The notes below the pieces were generated by a model. That model was not told where the DNA came from and ran no database searches. It worked only from the letters and a program-made list of their open reading frames with translations. Position numbers and translations under genes: made by a program. Positions 17,180 through 26,107 of a stretch of 46,297 nucleotides of DNA are shown here, piece after piece; within the stretch, counting starts at the first letter, position 1, and every line of letters starts with the position of its first letter. Source of the stretch: CAZGAH01 sp964523295 (GTDB lineage Bacteria > Desulfobacterota > Desulfovibrionia > Desulfovibrionales > Desulfovibrionaceae). Where the stretch lies: positions 1 to 46,297 of the forward strand of contig CAZGAH010000032.1 of NCBI GenBank assembly GCA_964523295.1. Direction: 5' to 3'.

Positions 17180-19342
17180 TTATTTTGTCACAATATACAG
17201 TTGCTTTATGGATTTTTGGACCGTAGACATCAAAAAGCAGTTGTTATTATTTGAATCTGGCCAAATATCCCTGTAGAATGTCTTGATAAATCTTTTCCAG
17301 TCTCTGAGATGATATTTGTGTCTTGCAATTAAGTCTGTAAAATACTCAAAGCTTACTTCGTAAATGTCTTTAAGGTCTTTTGTTTTAATAACAAGTCCGT
17401 CTACTATATCATTAACAATGCGAACTGAAGTATTGTAAAGATGAGAATGAAATTCTTCTGATGCAAGATTTATATCATCTGAAAGATCGGGAAAATTATT
17501 CCCTAATGCTTTTAATCGACGAATTGGCTCGTATACTCGAGGAAAGAACTGGGTTCTGTGTTCAATTTTTAAGTCGAGAACGAATGCTAAAGCTGATTGA
17601 ATAGTATCCATAGGGTAATCAGCTTCATTAATCCTTAAAAGAAGCCACTGTAACTTTGAACGAGAGTCAGGCTTTTCGTCAGGCAAAAACCCGGGAAACG
17701 TAACATAAAATGCGCCAGTGATTATATCTAAAATTTTATCTGTTAGTAGGGCATAAGTTTTGTCCAACGACGAAAATTCAGAAGAAATGAACACTCTAAG
17801 TTTATTTACTTCGTCCTCGTAAGCGCCTTTGTATTGGCCATGGCCAGTTGTTAAAATTTTATTCTGTATATAAGTTTTCCAGTCTTCCAACGTCCCGTGT
17901 TCCATTCCGTTTTCTAAATATTTTATAATGTTATTTTTAATTTTGTCGAGCCGATCGACAATTTCAGGCTTTTCGTCGTCACCGTAATCCCCCAAAAAAT
18001 TTATAATATTTCTTTCGCATAAACTGGAAAATTGTCCATGAGTTTGTTGTGTTTTTTGGTCATAGACTTCGTCAGTATCTGCTATTGAGCCAAAAGAAGT
18101 ATAAAAATTTGTTGCTTGTTTTGAACTTTCATTGATTTCTTTTTTTAATGCTAAAAATTGCTGTTCTATTTTTGAAAATAAATCTTCATCCATTTCTGGC
18201 AAATGTCTAGCTAAATGCTCTAAAATAGAAACCAGAATTTCTTTCGTCAAGCCCTCTTTATCCCTGCTTGAACTTCTTATAATTGTATAATCGCCTAATT
18301 GTTTTTTACAATCTATATACATCGTTTCTGCATTTTCAGGCGTAGAGTCTCCTTCATTATGCACAATCAAAATAAAGAGTTTTTTGTCTTCAAAAGGGCA
18401 TGCTTCTTTAAAAATATCTAAAGCACGCATGTCACCACGATCCAAAACCGGTCTTGTTGAGTTTGGATTTCTGATGTACAAGATAACATCTACATCATCA
18501 TCAAATCCATGAGTATGCCGTGTTTCAACAGCGGGATTCAACTCACCAAGGCCAGGCAAATCAATAAGGCAAATATTTTTAATATCAGAGTGTGGAAAAG
18601 GGACATATATTTCTAAATTGCGAACAGCCAAGTAGTTAAAAGTTTCTTCTTTGTTGCTGTTTGTATACGAAACAAAGTCTCTTACATCACTTATTTCATG
18701 TTGTCTTTTTTCACCACATAGGAAATTGTGATATTGCTGAAAATTACTCCGAAATTTCTGTAGCCATTCAATATTAATTTTTTGTTCATCGTTTTCTTGT
18801 TGACAAGTTAGGTTTCCGTTTATGAATTCATGTATTGTTTCAGGATGGCTCTGCTTTATTGAGCTGTAATAAGGTTTAATAACTTCATTAAGAAAAGCTT
18901 TCTCATCATAAAACTCAAAAATAGCTTTTCTTTCTTGCGAGTTAATAATTTTTGAGCGTATAGCAGTAACAGCAGGACCCTTAGAAGATGGCACTTCATC
19001 ATTTGATAAACCACTAATTTTTTGCAAAATATAACTTTTGCCAACGCCCATTTTTCCGCCAAATCCAATATTCAGAGTATTCCTGTTTGTTTTTGTTCTA
19101 AATTTGGAAATTTTAAGAAATAGACTGTTCAAAGTCACATTAAAATTATTTAACATATCAATAAAAAACTGATCACCGTTATCTAAAGAATTTGTAGTAT
19201 GTAGTTTTTCGATACTCCGTATAAGCGTCTCAACGTGACCTCTAATCAGAATTGCTTCATCTTCTAGGTTTTTAATTTTCGGCAAAAGAGACTTTCTTTT
19301 TGTAAATATTGTATCAATTCTTTCTTCCACATTAACTTGCAT
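17180..19342 (-). CDS. Dynamin-like large GTPase
   Basis: A 720-residue protein. The ATG at 19342 follows AAAGGA. A helical N-terminus (1-90) precedes a G domain: G1 GKMGVGKS (96-103), G2 candidate Thr126 (GPAVTAIRS), G3 DLPG (261-264, in ICLIDLPGLGELNP) and G4-like HNEGD (328-332, after LFILIV). The remaining 380 residues are mainly helical, as in the stalk and neck of bacterial dynamin-like proteins. The large insertion between G2 and G3 (about 130-250) is unusual. No transmembrane helix is obvious. Known relatives remodel or guard membranes, sometimes against phage. The substrate here is unknown. Confidence 0.75.
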   Translation of the reverse strand: MQVNVEERIDTIFTKRKSLLPKIKNLEDEAILIRGHVETLIRSIEKLHTTNSLDNGDQFFIDMLNNFNVTLNSLFLKISKFRTKTNRNTLNIGFGGKMGVGKSYILQKISGLSNDEVPSSKGPAVTAIRSKIINSQERKAIFEFYDEKAFLNEVIKPYYSSIKQSHPETIHEFINGNLTCQQENDEQKINIEWLQKFRSNFQQYHNFLCGEKRQHEISDVRDFVSYTNSNKEETFNYLAVRNLEIYVPFPHSDIKNICLIDLPGLGELNPAVETRHTHGFDDDVDVILYIRNPNSTRPVLDRGDMRALDIFKEACPFEDKKLFILIVHNEGDSTPENAETMYIDCKKQLGDYTIIRSSSRDKEGLTKEILVSILEHLARHLPEMDEDLFSKIEQQFLALKKEINESSKQATNFYTSFGSIADTDEVYDQKTQQTHGQFSSLCERNIINFLGDYGDDEKPEIVDRLDKIKNNIIKYLENGMEHGTLEDWKTYIQNKILTTGHGQYKGAYEDEVNKLRVFISSEFSSLDKTYALLTDKILDIITGAFYVTFPGFLPDEKPDSRSKLQWLLLRINEADYPMDTIQSALAFVLDLKIEHRTQFFPRVYEPIRRLKALGNNFPDLSDDINLASEEFHSHLYNTSVRIVNDIVDGLVIKTKDLKDIYEVSFEYFTDLIARHKYHLRDWKRFIKTFYRDIWPDSNNNNCFLMSTVQKSIKQLYIVTK

Positions 19343-19425
19343 TTGAAAGTTCCTTTATAATTTTTTTGATTTGTACAAGTAAATAATCATCAAATTTGAA
19401 AGCCCGCTATGACCTCGTTTCTATG

Positions 19426-21180
19426 TCAAACCTTTCTTAATACTTCAAATAAATTTTTAAAATTGTCAATCAGTTCTGATGTGGCAGTAGTCATTTGAAG
19501 TTTATTTCCGTTTATTACTAGTTCATTTGTTTTTGTTTTTGCCACTGAATTGATTTCTGAATACATAATTAATAAATCTAAGGCTAGAATACAATCATTT
19601 GTCAAGACAAAGCCGTCTTTTCCGGATCCAAAAAGTGTGTCATCAAAAAAAAGATGTATGGTCAAGCCTTCATTAAGTGCCATTTGAGCAAACTCAGATT
19701 TTTCCAGTTTCTTTTTTGGTATATTCGCTTGAGCATATACGCTAGAGTCGTCAGAATGAAATATAGCAAAATCTTCAATTAAATTAGCAATTATCATTTC
19801 AGAAGAAACTTCTTGCTCTTTGGCCAGAATCGCTGAGCGCAGCGCATCGTTTGGATTGGAGCGATAAATCAAATGCAATGATGCTAAAAGCATAGATGCT
19901 CGGCCAATGCCTTTTGCCGAGGCCTCATTCAAAAGATCCAAGGCCATATCTATATTTTGCCGTACCGGTTCGAAACCATAAAGAAAATATTCCCCCAATC
20001 TCATTTTAGCATAATCGTGGTCGTCGACTATTGATTTAAATATATCGTACGCCTTCTCATAATCTTGAACAACGTTAAGGCCTAAAAAATATATGTCCCC
20101 TAGAGAGCAGGTGCAGCTGGTATCACCAATTTCATGACCCTTTTCAAGATAACCAATTGCATCTCTTGTTGAGCTTAGCGTATTTTTATTTAAGCTTATT
20201 TCTCCCAAATAAAAATAGGCATCATCATTTTTATCGTTTAATTCGATTGCATGCTTAAAGTAATTATAAGCCCTGTCAATGTCTTTGGAAACTCCGTGCC
20301 CATAAAAAAATAATAAACCCAAATTCGAGCTCGTCAAGCTAGTGAAATCTCCGGACTCTATAGCGATATTAAGATTCTTAAATGCACTTTCGTAGTCAGT
20401 TTTACAGCCTAAGCCTCTCATCTGCATGTGCGCAAGCCATTCTAATGATCTTACATCGTTTTTTGAAAAACCATCTTGCGCAAGCTGATATGCTTCTTCG
20501 TAATTTACATCTGTTCCGACACCAAAAAAATAACCTTCTATTAGGAGAGGTCTGAATTCGGGAATCCCTGCTCGGTATGCCCGCTTTGCATATTCAAAGG
20601 CCTTGAAATTATCTTGAGGAACTCCTTCGCCACTTGAATAGCGCTCAAAAAGGCTTGTAATTGCAGAAATATTTCCAGAATTTGCCAATTCGATTAGTTT
20701 TGGTATTGCGATTTGGCTAACATCTTCAGCCTTGTTTGCTTCAGAAAGATAAACATTTACAAGCTCTTTGGCGCGTGATTTTGGAATTCCCTTCTCAATT
20801 CTTACCATTTCAATTAAATTATACTCATCTTCGGTAATGATTCCATCTTTCGCGGCCGTCTTTATAGTGTTTTCTAATAAGTCGTCGCTTGCGGTAGGGA
20901 GCAATGATGTTGCAGTAAATTGCGGGTTGACAGCTCCGCAACGTGAACAAAATTTCCAATTAATTGTATCGGCCATTTCTCCACATTTTGGGCAACTATT
21001 GGCATCATTTGCGCCTTCAGTTTTTTGTCCACAGTTGGGACAGAACTTAGGGATTTTTTCGAACTGTAGTCCGCAATTTGCACAACAATTGTTTCCATTT
21101 ATTTCTGAAAGCTTAGCTCCACAGTCGGCACAATATGATCCAGATTCGTATGTTGTTTTGCATTTATGACATATTAACAT
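19426..21180 (-). CDS. Zinc-ribbon and Sel1-repeat protein
   Basis: A 584-residue protein. The ATG at 21180 follows AAAAGGA. The first 90 residues contain repeated CxxC pairs (CHKC, CADC, CANC, CPNC, CPKC, CSRC), i.e. three to four zinc ribbons. A short helical module (about 95-140) precedes a run of Sel1/TPR-type repeats (about 165-440) such as AFEYAKRAYRAGIPEF and GRASMLLASLHLIY. The last 95 residues (DGFVLTNDCILALDLL...NELVINGNKLQM) look like a small beta-rich domain that I cannot name. Such proteins act as adaptors or scaffolds. It is the first gene after the WYL regulator in the array. Confidence 0.75.
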   Translation of the reverse strand: MLICHKCKTTYESGSYCADCGAKLSEINGNNCCANCGLQFEKIPKFCPNCGQKTEGANDANSCPKCGEMADTINWKFCSRCGAVNPQFTATSLLPTASDDLLENTIKTAAKDGIITEDEYNLIEMVRIEKGIPKSRAKELVNVYLSEANKAEDVSQIAIPKLIELANSGNISAITSLFERYSSGEGVPQDNFKAFEYAKRAYRAGIPEFRPLLIEGYFFGVGTDVNYEEAYQLAQDGFSKNDVRSLEWLAHMQMRGLGCKTDYESAFKNLNIAIESGDFTSLTSSNLGLLFFYGHGVSKDIDRAYNYFKHAIELNDKNDDAYFYLGEISLNKNTLSSTRDAIGYLEKGHEIGDTSCTCSLGDIYFLGLNVVQDYEKAYDIFKSIVDDHDYAKMRLGEYFLYGFEPVRQNIDMALDLLNEASAKGIGRASMLLASLHLIYRSNPNDALRSAILAKEQEVSSEMIIANLIEDFAIFHSDDSSVYAQANIPKKKLEKSEFAQMALNEGLTIHLFFDDTLFGSGKDGFVLTNDCILALDLLIMYSEINSVAKTKTNELVINGNKLQMTTATSELIDNFKNLFEVLRKV

Positions 21181-21246
21181 ATAAAAATCCTTTTATTATA
21201 TTATATATAAATACGATATATAAAATTCACAACTTCCCTTTCCTTA

Positions 21247-22188
21247 CTAACCTACCACCTCCCCCCCAAACTGCCGCCCCCACCATTCCACCTCTTTTGG
21301 CTCCGCCACGCGCACCGTGAACAGGATTGCGTCGTCGCCGTCTTTGGTTATCCGTTGGCTGGGGTGCCAGAGGGTTTCGCTAACGTAGGTGGCGGAGGGG
21401 CCGGTGAAGCGGAGGGTGATTTCGTGGGCGGTTTTGCTCATAAAGCATTCGAAGGCGTTGGCCAGTTCTGCGTAGAAGTCGTCGTTGAAGGCGCTGAGCG
21501 GGAAAATGATGGCGGTCGGGTGTACGGTCTGGATGCGGCTGACGCGGAACGTGCGGTGGAGCGGGTCGTGGTTCGGGCAGCGGGCGTACAGGTAGAGCGC
21601 GCGGCGCAGGAAGAACAGGCGCAAGGGATCGATCTCGCGCCAGTCCGCCGTGCCGGAGCGGCGCGAGTCGTAGATCACGCGCACGCGGCGGCGCTCCGCG
21701 ATGGCCTTCTCCAGGGCCTCCAGCACGTGCGGCCGGCAGCCGTAGCTGTACTGGATGACCACGCGGTCGAACTCGTCGAGGATCTGCGTCCGGAAGGGCT
21801 CGTCCAGCCCATTGGCCAGCTTGCGCCCGACTTCGAGCGCCCGGGCAACAAGATGCCCGTCGCCCGAGGCATACAACCCGCGCAGCGCGAACATGAGCAG
21901 CAGCCGGTCCGAAAGCGTCAGGTCCATGCCCTCGGTCAGGCGGTCTTCGGTAATCTGGAAGCCCTTGCCGGTCTTGTATTCGAAGGCGAATCCGAGCGCC
22001 TGAAGCTCGCGCCGGTCCTTGTAGAACTGACTGCGGGAAACGCCCGCGCGCCTGATCAGCGACTGCACGCTCTGGCGCGGGTCGTTGCGGATTTCCTGGA
22101 TGATCCAGAGCAGCCGGCCAACCCGGCCGCAGCGCTCGTCCGCGGTCTGGACCCGGTTGTCCGCGTCGGTTGCCGTCTTTTCGCCCAT
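21247..22188 (-). CDS. WYL-domain transcriptional regulator
   Basis: A 313-residue protein. The ATG at 22188 is preceded by GGGAGGGAA, a far better site than the upstream in-frame ATGs. An N-terminal winged-helix segment (LLWIIQEIRNDPRQSVQSLIRRAGVSRSQFYKDRREL) is followed by a WYL domain around IDPLRLFFLRRALYLYARCPNH and a C-terminal WCX-like region. WYL regulators of this plan (BrxR/CapW type) control defence operons and sense nucleic-acid ligands. It is transcribed toward the GTPase array and begins it, so it is the likely regulator. Its DNA is GC-rich while the next gene is AT-rich. A copy of its 3' end lies at 12461-12621. Confidence 0.85.
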   Translation of the reverse strand: MGEKTATDADNRVQTADERCGRVGRLLWIIQEIRNDPRQSVQSLIRRAGVSRSQFYKDRRELQALGFAFEYKTGKGFQITEDRLTEGMDLTLSDRLLLMFALRGLYASGDGHLVARALEVGRKLANGLDEPFRTQILDEFDRVVIQYSYGCRPHVLEALEKAIAERRRVRVIYDSRRSGTADWREIDPLRLFFLRRALYLYARCPNHDPLHRTFRVSRIQTVHPTAIIFPLSAFNDDFYAELANAFECFMSKTAHEITLRFTGPSATYVSETLWHPSQRITKDGDDAILFTVRVAEPKEVEWWGRQFGGEVVG

Positions 22189-22487
22189 GCAGAGAGTTCC
22201 CTCCCGCCGCCGGCCAGACCTGCCCGGTCGCGAGGCGCGCCTGACGCTACGCCGTTTATCCCCTACGTCAGAAACGAAGCGGTATTCCTGACAGCACATG
22301 CCGTGTCCTTTAACCAAATGGCATTCAAAAGACAAGTACCTTTTCTATCTCAATTTTTTCTAGAAGTAAGATGGTTCTCTATTTCATCCTGATTTTATCT
22401 GGTATTGTTTTCCGGTCAATCATGCGTCTTGTCACCGCGGGCAGAACTTCCTCCGTTCCATCCGGCACATTGCCCGCCCCCCGCCCG

Positions 22488-22533
22488 CGCGCACCGCGCA
22501 GTCACGGGCACGGGCGTGACTGCGCGGTGCGCG
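22488..22533. terminator. Strong 19-bp hairpin
   Basis: A perfect 19-bp inverted repeat (22488-22506 against 22515-22533, core GCACCGCGCAGTCACG) has an 8-base loop. It lies between the small membrane protein gene (ends 22559, minus) and the WYL gene (starts 22188, minus). It has no T run on either side. It could terminate the upstream transcript, or be a protein-binding palindrome. The rest of 22189-22558 shows no gene. Confidence 0.55.
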
Positions 22534-22558
22534 GGCTTTCCTGCATCCGGTTGCGTGG

Positions 22559-22942
22559 TTATTGCGCGGACCCCACGTCCACGCCCCATTTCGGCCCCCA
22601 TACGTCCCAGCCCGGACCGATTGGCTTGTAGCCACGGTCGATCCAGTGGCGTGCTGTCCATTTGTTCACTTTGAAGCCAAACACGAAGCACGGGAGAAGG
22701 GTTATCAAGAAACTGAAAAAGAAAAGAAATGATGCTAAATCCTTATCGCCCAATGCTGAAAATATAACAGCTATTAACATCCAGCCTTGAAAACTATATA
22801 TAAAAAATAAATATACAAAGCCCTTCAAAAAAATGCCCCTGAAGATGAATATCATGCCCGTCAGAAAAAATCCCAGCAAGGAAAAACCCGTGGGAACGTC
22901 TCTCGTGAGTCCGCCGTCGTTCTTCAACCTCAGTGTAGCCAT
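22559..22942 (-). CDS. Small membrane protein
   Basis: A 127-residue protein. The ATG at 22942 follows GGAGG. It opens with a short hydrophilic strand (MATLRLKNDGGLTRDVPTGFSLLGFF). Three hydrophobic segments lie at about 20-38, 40-62 and 70-90, and the tail has a Trp-rich GPGWDVWGPKWG. The N-terminal VPTGFS-x-x-GFF followed by FRG recalls small accessory membrane proteins with a VGFSW...LFRGD pattern. The function is not known. Confidence 0.6.
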   Translation of the reverse strand: MATLRLKNDGGLTRDVPTGFSLLGFFLTGMIFIFRGIFLKGFVYLFFIYSFQGWMLIAVIFSALGDKDLASFLFFFSFLITLLPCFVFGFKVNKWTARHWIDRGYKPIGPGWDVWGPKWGVDVGSAQ

Positions 22943-23033
22943 GTCTGCCTCCAGTGGTTTGTTATGATTGGTATATGGCCAAATGCCTTATCTTTTGATT
23001 TTTTTATAGCATAGTGCAATTCAATTGTTTTCA

Positions 23034-24143
23034 TTAAAAGTCTATGCACTGTACATACGTCTGTGCTCCAGGCTTGACAAAGTAATGCGTGTTATCTTTT
23101 GTTTTTACAAACATCCCGGATGCACGGGCCTGCTTCTGGCCTATTGCGCAGAAGATTAGAACGCTTCGTACTTGTTTTTCATCAGCGCTCAACGCTCCCT
23201 GTGGTGCATCGGGGACAACGGCAAGTGGAATTCCTTGTGTTGTAAATATGGCTATAAATTTTTCTCCTTTATAAGTTGATGTAATGACAGGTCCGAAAAC
23301 TGTTCCCTGAAATATTTGTTGCATATCGAAATTGTCCAATGAAATCTTCTGTGCCTCGAGCCGCTCCTGTTCTTCCACAAATCCTTGCTCACCAATTTCA
23401 TTTTCCACACCTTCAGTTGCATCTCCTCCGTGCGTTGTAAGACGCGCAACGCCTGTTTTTAGCTCTTTCATGAATTCACTGTAGCTTATATGAGAGCTCG
23501 AAACGCAGGCATTATGGCAGATGTCATCAAAGTGCTGGTCCGAGACGCCTCTCTGGCAAAAACGCAGCATGGATCTCTGGTAGTAGGGGAAGGCATTGTC
23601 CTTTCCGCCGCAGCCCGTGTTGCCGGGTATGCATTCAGTAATATAAAAGTTGTAAAAATCTTTGTAGTCTTTCTCGGTAGCAATTTGAATATGGTCTTCT
23701 ACGGAAAGGTTGTTTCCATCGAAGCGAACCGTGCGCGGCGGAAAACTCATTGACAGCGAAAACTCCAAGGATACGCTCCGACCGTCCGTACTGGCCTGTT
23801 GAAAATCTCCGGCTTCGAACACTGCTGTTTTCGAGAATTCTTTTCCGTCATGGCATACGACAACACAGGTCAGGTCATCCCCACAAATTGATCCGCCGCA
23901 ATTGCCGCCGATAAGGCCGCATGATTTATCCCCGACGCTGAAGGTATGCAAAAACTCTCCATTGAACAGTTCTTCGAACGTGAACAGGCTTTTTCCCTGC
24001 TCATTCCTGACGACAACCGGCTCGCTTGTGCTGTCGCTCAAGTACACGGTGACGTTTTTCAAAACGGCTTGCGTGCTGGCTGAAGATTCCATTGCAAATC
24101 CCAGGGCGCAAAGCGCTACAAGTGCCAATAACAGTCTTTTCAT
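23034..24143 (-). CDS. Secreted protein of unknown function
   Basis: A 369-residue protein. The ATG at 24143 (MKRLLLALVALCALGFAMESSAS) has GGGGTGA upstream and begins with a clear signal peptide of about 24 residues. The mature part has many cysteines (SVGDKSCGLIGGNCGGSICG, LTCVVVCHDG, CIPGNTGCGGKD), suggesting disulfides and a periplasmic or extracellular location. No catalytic motif is recognised. It follows a WYL regulator gene on the same strand after 52 bases and may be controlled with it. Confidence 0.6.
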   Translation of the reverse strand: MKRLLLALVALCALGFAMESSASTQAVLKNVTVYLSDSTSEPVVVRNEQGKSLFTFEELFNGEFLHTFSVGDKSCGLIGGNCGGSICGDDLTCVVVCHDGKEFSKTAVFEAGDFQQASTDGRSVSLEFSLSMSFPPRTVRFDGNNLSVEDHIQIATEKDYKDFYNFYITECIPGNTGCGGKDNAFPYYQRSMLRFCQRGVSDQHFDDICHNACVSSSHISYSEFMKELKTGVARLTTHGGDATEGVENEIGEQGFVEEQERLEAQKISLDNFDMQQIFQGTVFGPVITSTYKGEKFIAIFTTQGIPLAVVPDAPQGALSADEKQVRSVLIFCAIGQKQARASGMFVKTKDNTHYFVKPGAQTYVQCIDF

Positions 24144-24195
24144 CGTGTCACCCCGATTTCTCTTCCGGTTTTCCGGAAGGCCTGTCCGGCGCCGG

Positions 24196-25125
24196 TCATC
24201 CATCCTGCTCCGTGCATACCTCGCCGGAATACTGTCGTGCCCATTCTTCCACCTCCTCGGGGTTTGCGACGTGTACCGTGAACAGGATCGCGTCGTGGCC
24301 GTCGCGGACGATGCGTTGGCTGTGGTGCCAGAGGGTCCGGGCCACGCGGGTCGCGGACTCGCCGCTGAAGCGCAGTGTAATTTTTTGCGTCGTGGCGCCT
24401 GGCTGGCAGGCGAAGGCGTTGTTCAGCTCGTCGAAAAAGCCTTCGTTGAAGGCCGTGGCGGGAAAACGCAGCGCCGTGTATTGAACGGTCCGGATGCGGT
24501 TGACGCAGTACGTGCGGTATACCGGCTCGTGGTTCGGGATGCGGGCGTAGAGATACAGCGCGCGGTGCAGGAAAACGAGATGCAAGGGGTCTATCTCGCA
24601 CTCCCTCGAGGGGACGCCGTCGTCGGCATCATAGACAATGCGCACGCGGCGCTGCGTGGCTATGGCCTGCTCCAGGGAGTCGAGAACAACCGGCGTGCAC
24701 CCATAGCCGGGGCGGACGACCACGCGGCCGAATTCGGCGTGCATCTGCGTCCGGAAGGGCTCGTCCAGCCGGTTGACGAGTTTGCACCCGATTTCCACGG
24801 CCCGGGTCACCAGGTGCCCGTCGCCCGATCCATACAGCACGCGCAGCGCCGACATGAGCAGCAAACGGTCCGGCAAGGTCAGGTCCAGGGCCTCGGTCAG
24901 CCGGTCTTCGGAAATATGAAAGCCCTTGCCGGTCTTGTATTCGAAGGCGAAGCCGAGGGATTGGAGCGTGCGCCGGTCCTTGTAGAACTGGCTGCGCGAG
25001 ATGCCGGCGCGCGAGAGCAATGCTTGCAGGCTCTGCCGCGGGTTGTTGCGGACGGCCTGAACGATCCAGAGCAGCCGGGTGATCCGGCACGTACGCTCGG
25101 CATTGGGTAATCGTTCGTTATCCAT
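24196..25125 (-). CDS. Second WYL-domain transcriptional regulator
   Basis: A 309-residue paralogue of the regulator at 21247-22188. The winged-helix region (SRAGISRSQFYKDRRTLQSLGFAFEYKTGKG) and the WYL core (IDPLHLVFLHRALYLYARIPNH) align along their whole length. The likely start is ATG 25125, directly after the stop of the CsgG/DUF4384 gene (25130-25132). No ribosome site is visible, so it may depend on translational coupling. An upstream start at 25185 would overlap that gene. The placement suggests it regulates the envelope cluster or the secreted-protein gene downstream. Confidence 0.8.
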   Translation of the reverse strand: MDNERLPNAERTCRITRLLWIVQAVRNNPRQSLQALLSRAGISRSQFYKDRRTLQSLGFAFEYKTGKGFHISEDRLTEALDLTLPDRLLLMSALRVLYGSGDGHLVTRAVEIGCKLVNRLDEPFRTQMHAEFGRVVVRPGYGCTPVVLDSLEQAIATQRRVRIVYDADDGVPSRECEIDPLHLVFLHRALYLYARIPNHEPVYRTYCVNRIRTVQYTALRFPATAFNEGFFDELNNAFACQPGATTQKITLRFSGESATRVARTLWHHSQRIVRDGHDAILFTVHVANPEEVEEWARQYSGEVCTEQDG

Positions 25126-25129
25126 GCGG

Positions 25130-26107
25130 TTAGCGGTGCCAGAACCAGATTGTCGATCTGTTCGCGGCCGGGACGGCGTCGGCAACGCTCTGGAAGGCCG
25201 TGGCCGCGGCCTCGCGATCGCCGGCCGCGGCCTTGGCGAAGCACTCGTCCAGGGCCTTGTTCGCGGATTCGAAGCCGAGCACGTAAATGTGCTCCTTGCC
25301 GGTACTCTCGTCGAGGAAGAAGAAATCCTTGTCCGGGAAGCGCAACCCGGCCGCCGGCGGCAGCGGATTGGAGCGGGAGGAGAATTCCGGATTGGGGAAG
25401 ATGGGGTAGAGGTCGCCGCGCGCGTCGATCTGGGCGACGTAGACGTGCGTGGTCCGCGGCAGGTCGACGGTCAGGTAATAGGATTCCTCGGCGGTCAGCT
25501 CGTCGCCGGGGTTGAGCGTGAAGACGAGCCCGCTCTTCGAGGCCAGGAAGAAATGCGCGCCAAAGCCCGCGGCAACGCCAGACGCGGCCGGCGCGGCCGG
25601 CGCGGGCTGTGCGCCGCCGTAGGCCTTGGCGGCCAGCTCGCGGACAAATTTATCGCAGCCCCTGCCGATGTCGGCCAGGTCTTCGGAGACGAGAAAGCTG
25701 TTGGCCACGAAGATGGAGGCCGAGGCGACGTCGACCATGCGCGCGTCCACGCGCATCTTGCCGCGGGACTTGAAAATCGCGCCCGAGAGCAGGTAGTTGG
25801 CGCCGACCATGTTGCCGATGGACTGGGCCTCTGAGGTGAAGGAGGTCTCGCGCGCGCCGAAGGACTGCTCGCTCATGATCTTCGTGACCAGGTGACGCTC
25901 GACAACGTCGAAGGCCTTGCCGTTCACGGCCGCAGTGATGAGCATCTCCGCGATCTGCCTCCCCCATTCTTCGTCCTTGGCCTCGCTGTTCACGGCATCG
26001 AAATCCACAATGGCAATTTTCAGCCGCTCGGCGGCAACGGCCACGCACGGACGGCACAGCCCGGCCATGATCAGACCTGACAGCAGAATCAGCGACAGAC
26101 AGGACAT
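25130..26107 (-). CDS. Secreted CsgG-like protein with C-terminal DUF4384-like domain
   Basis: A 325-residue protein. The ATG at 26107 follows GGGGAGAG and is preferred to the ATG at 26185. A signal peptide of about 25 residues ends near CVAVAAE. The N-terminal half (LKIAIVDFDAVNSEAKDEEW, then FDVVERHLVTKIMSEQ, IGNMVGANYLLSGAIF and VDARMVDVAS) has the CsgG/LpoB-type periplasmic fold. After an Ala/Pro linker (about 190-205) comes a region with LNPGDELTAEESYYLTV, YVAQIDARGDLYPIFPN and FPDKDFFF, typical of DUF4384. The gene faces away from the CHAT cluster across a 475-base shared control region, so it is probably part of the same envelope function. Confidence 0.75.
   Translation of the reverse strand: MSCLSLILLSGLIMAGLCRPCVAVAAERLKIAIVDFDAVNSEAKDEEWGRQIAEMLITAAVNGKAFDVVERHLVTKIMSEQSFGARETSFTSEAQSIGNMVGANYLLSGAIFKSRGKMRVDARMVDVASASIFVANSFLVSEDLADIGRGCDKFVRELAAKAYGGAQPAPAAPAASGVAAGFGAHFFLASKSGLVFTLNPGDELTAEESYYLTVDLPRTTHVYVAQIDARGDLYPIFPNPEFSSRSNPLPPAAGLRFPDKDFFFLDESTGKEHIYVLGFESANKALDECFAKAAAGDREAAATAFQSVADAVPAANRSTIWFWHR

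Noticed and set aside
21355..22392. 345-residue open frame on the plus strand (and the similar 402-residue one at 23902-25110)
   Set aside because: Both are antisense to intact WYL genes. Their similarity to each other only mirrors the paralogous WYL genes.
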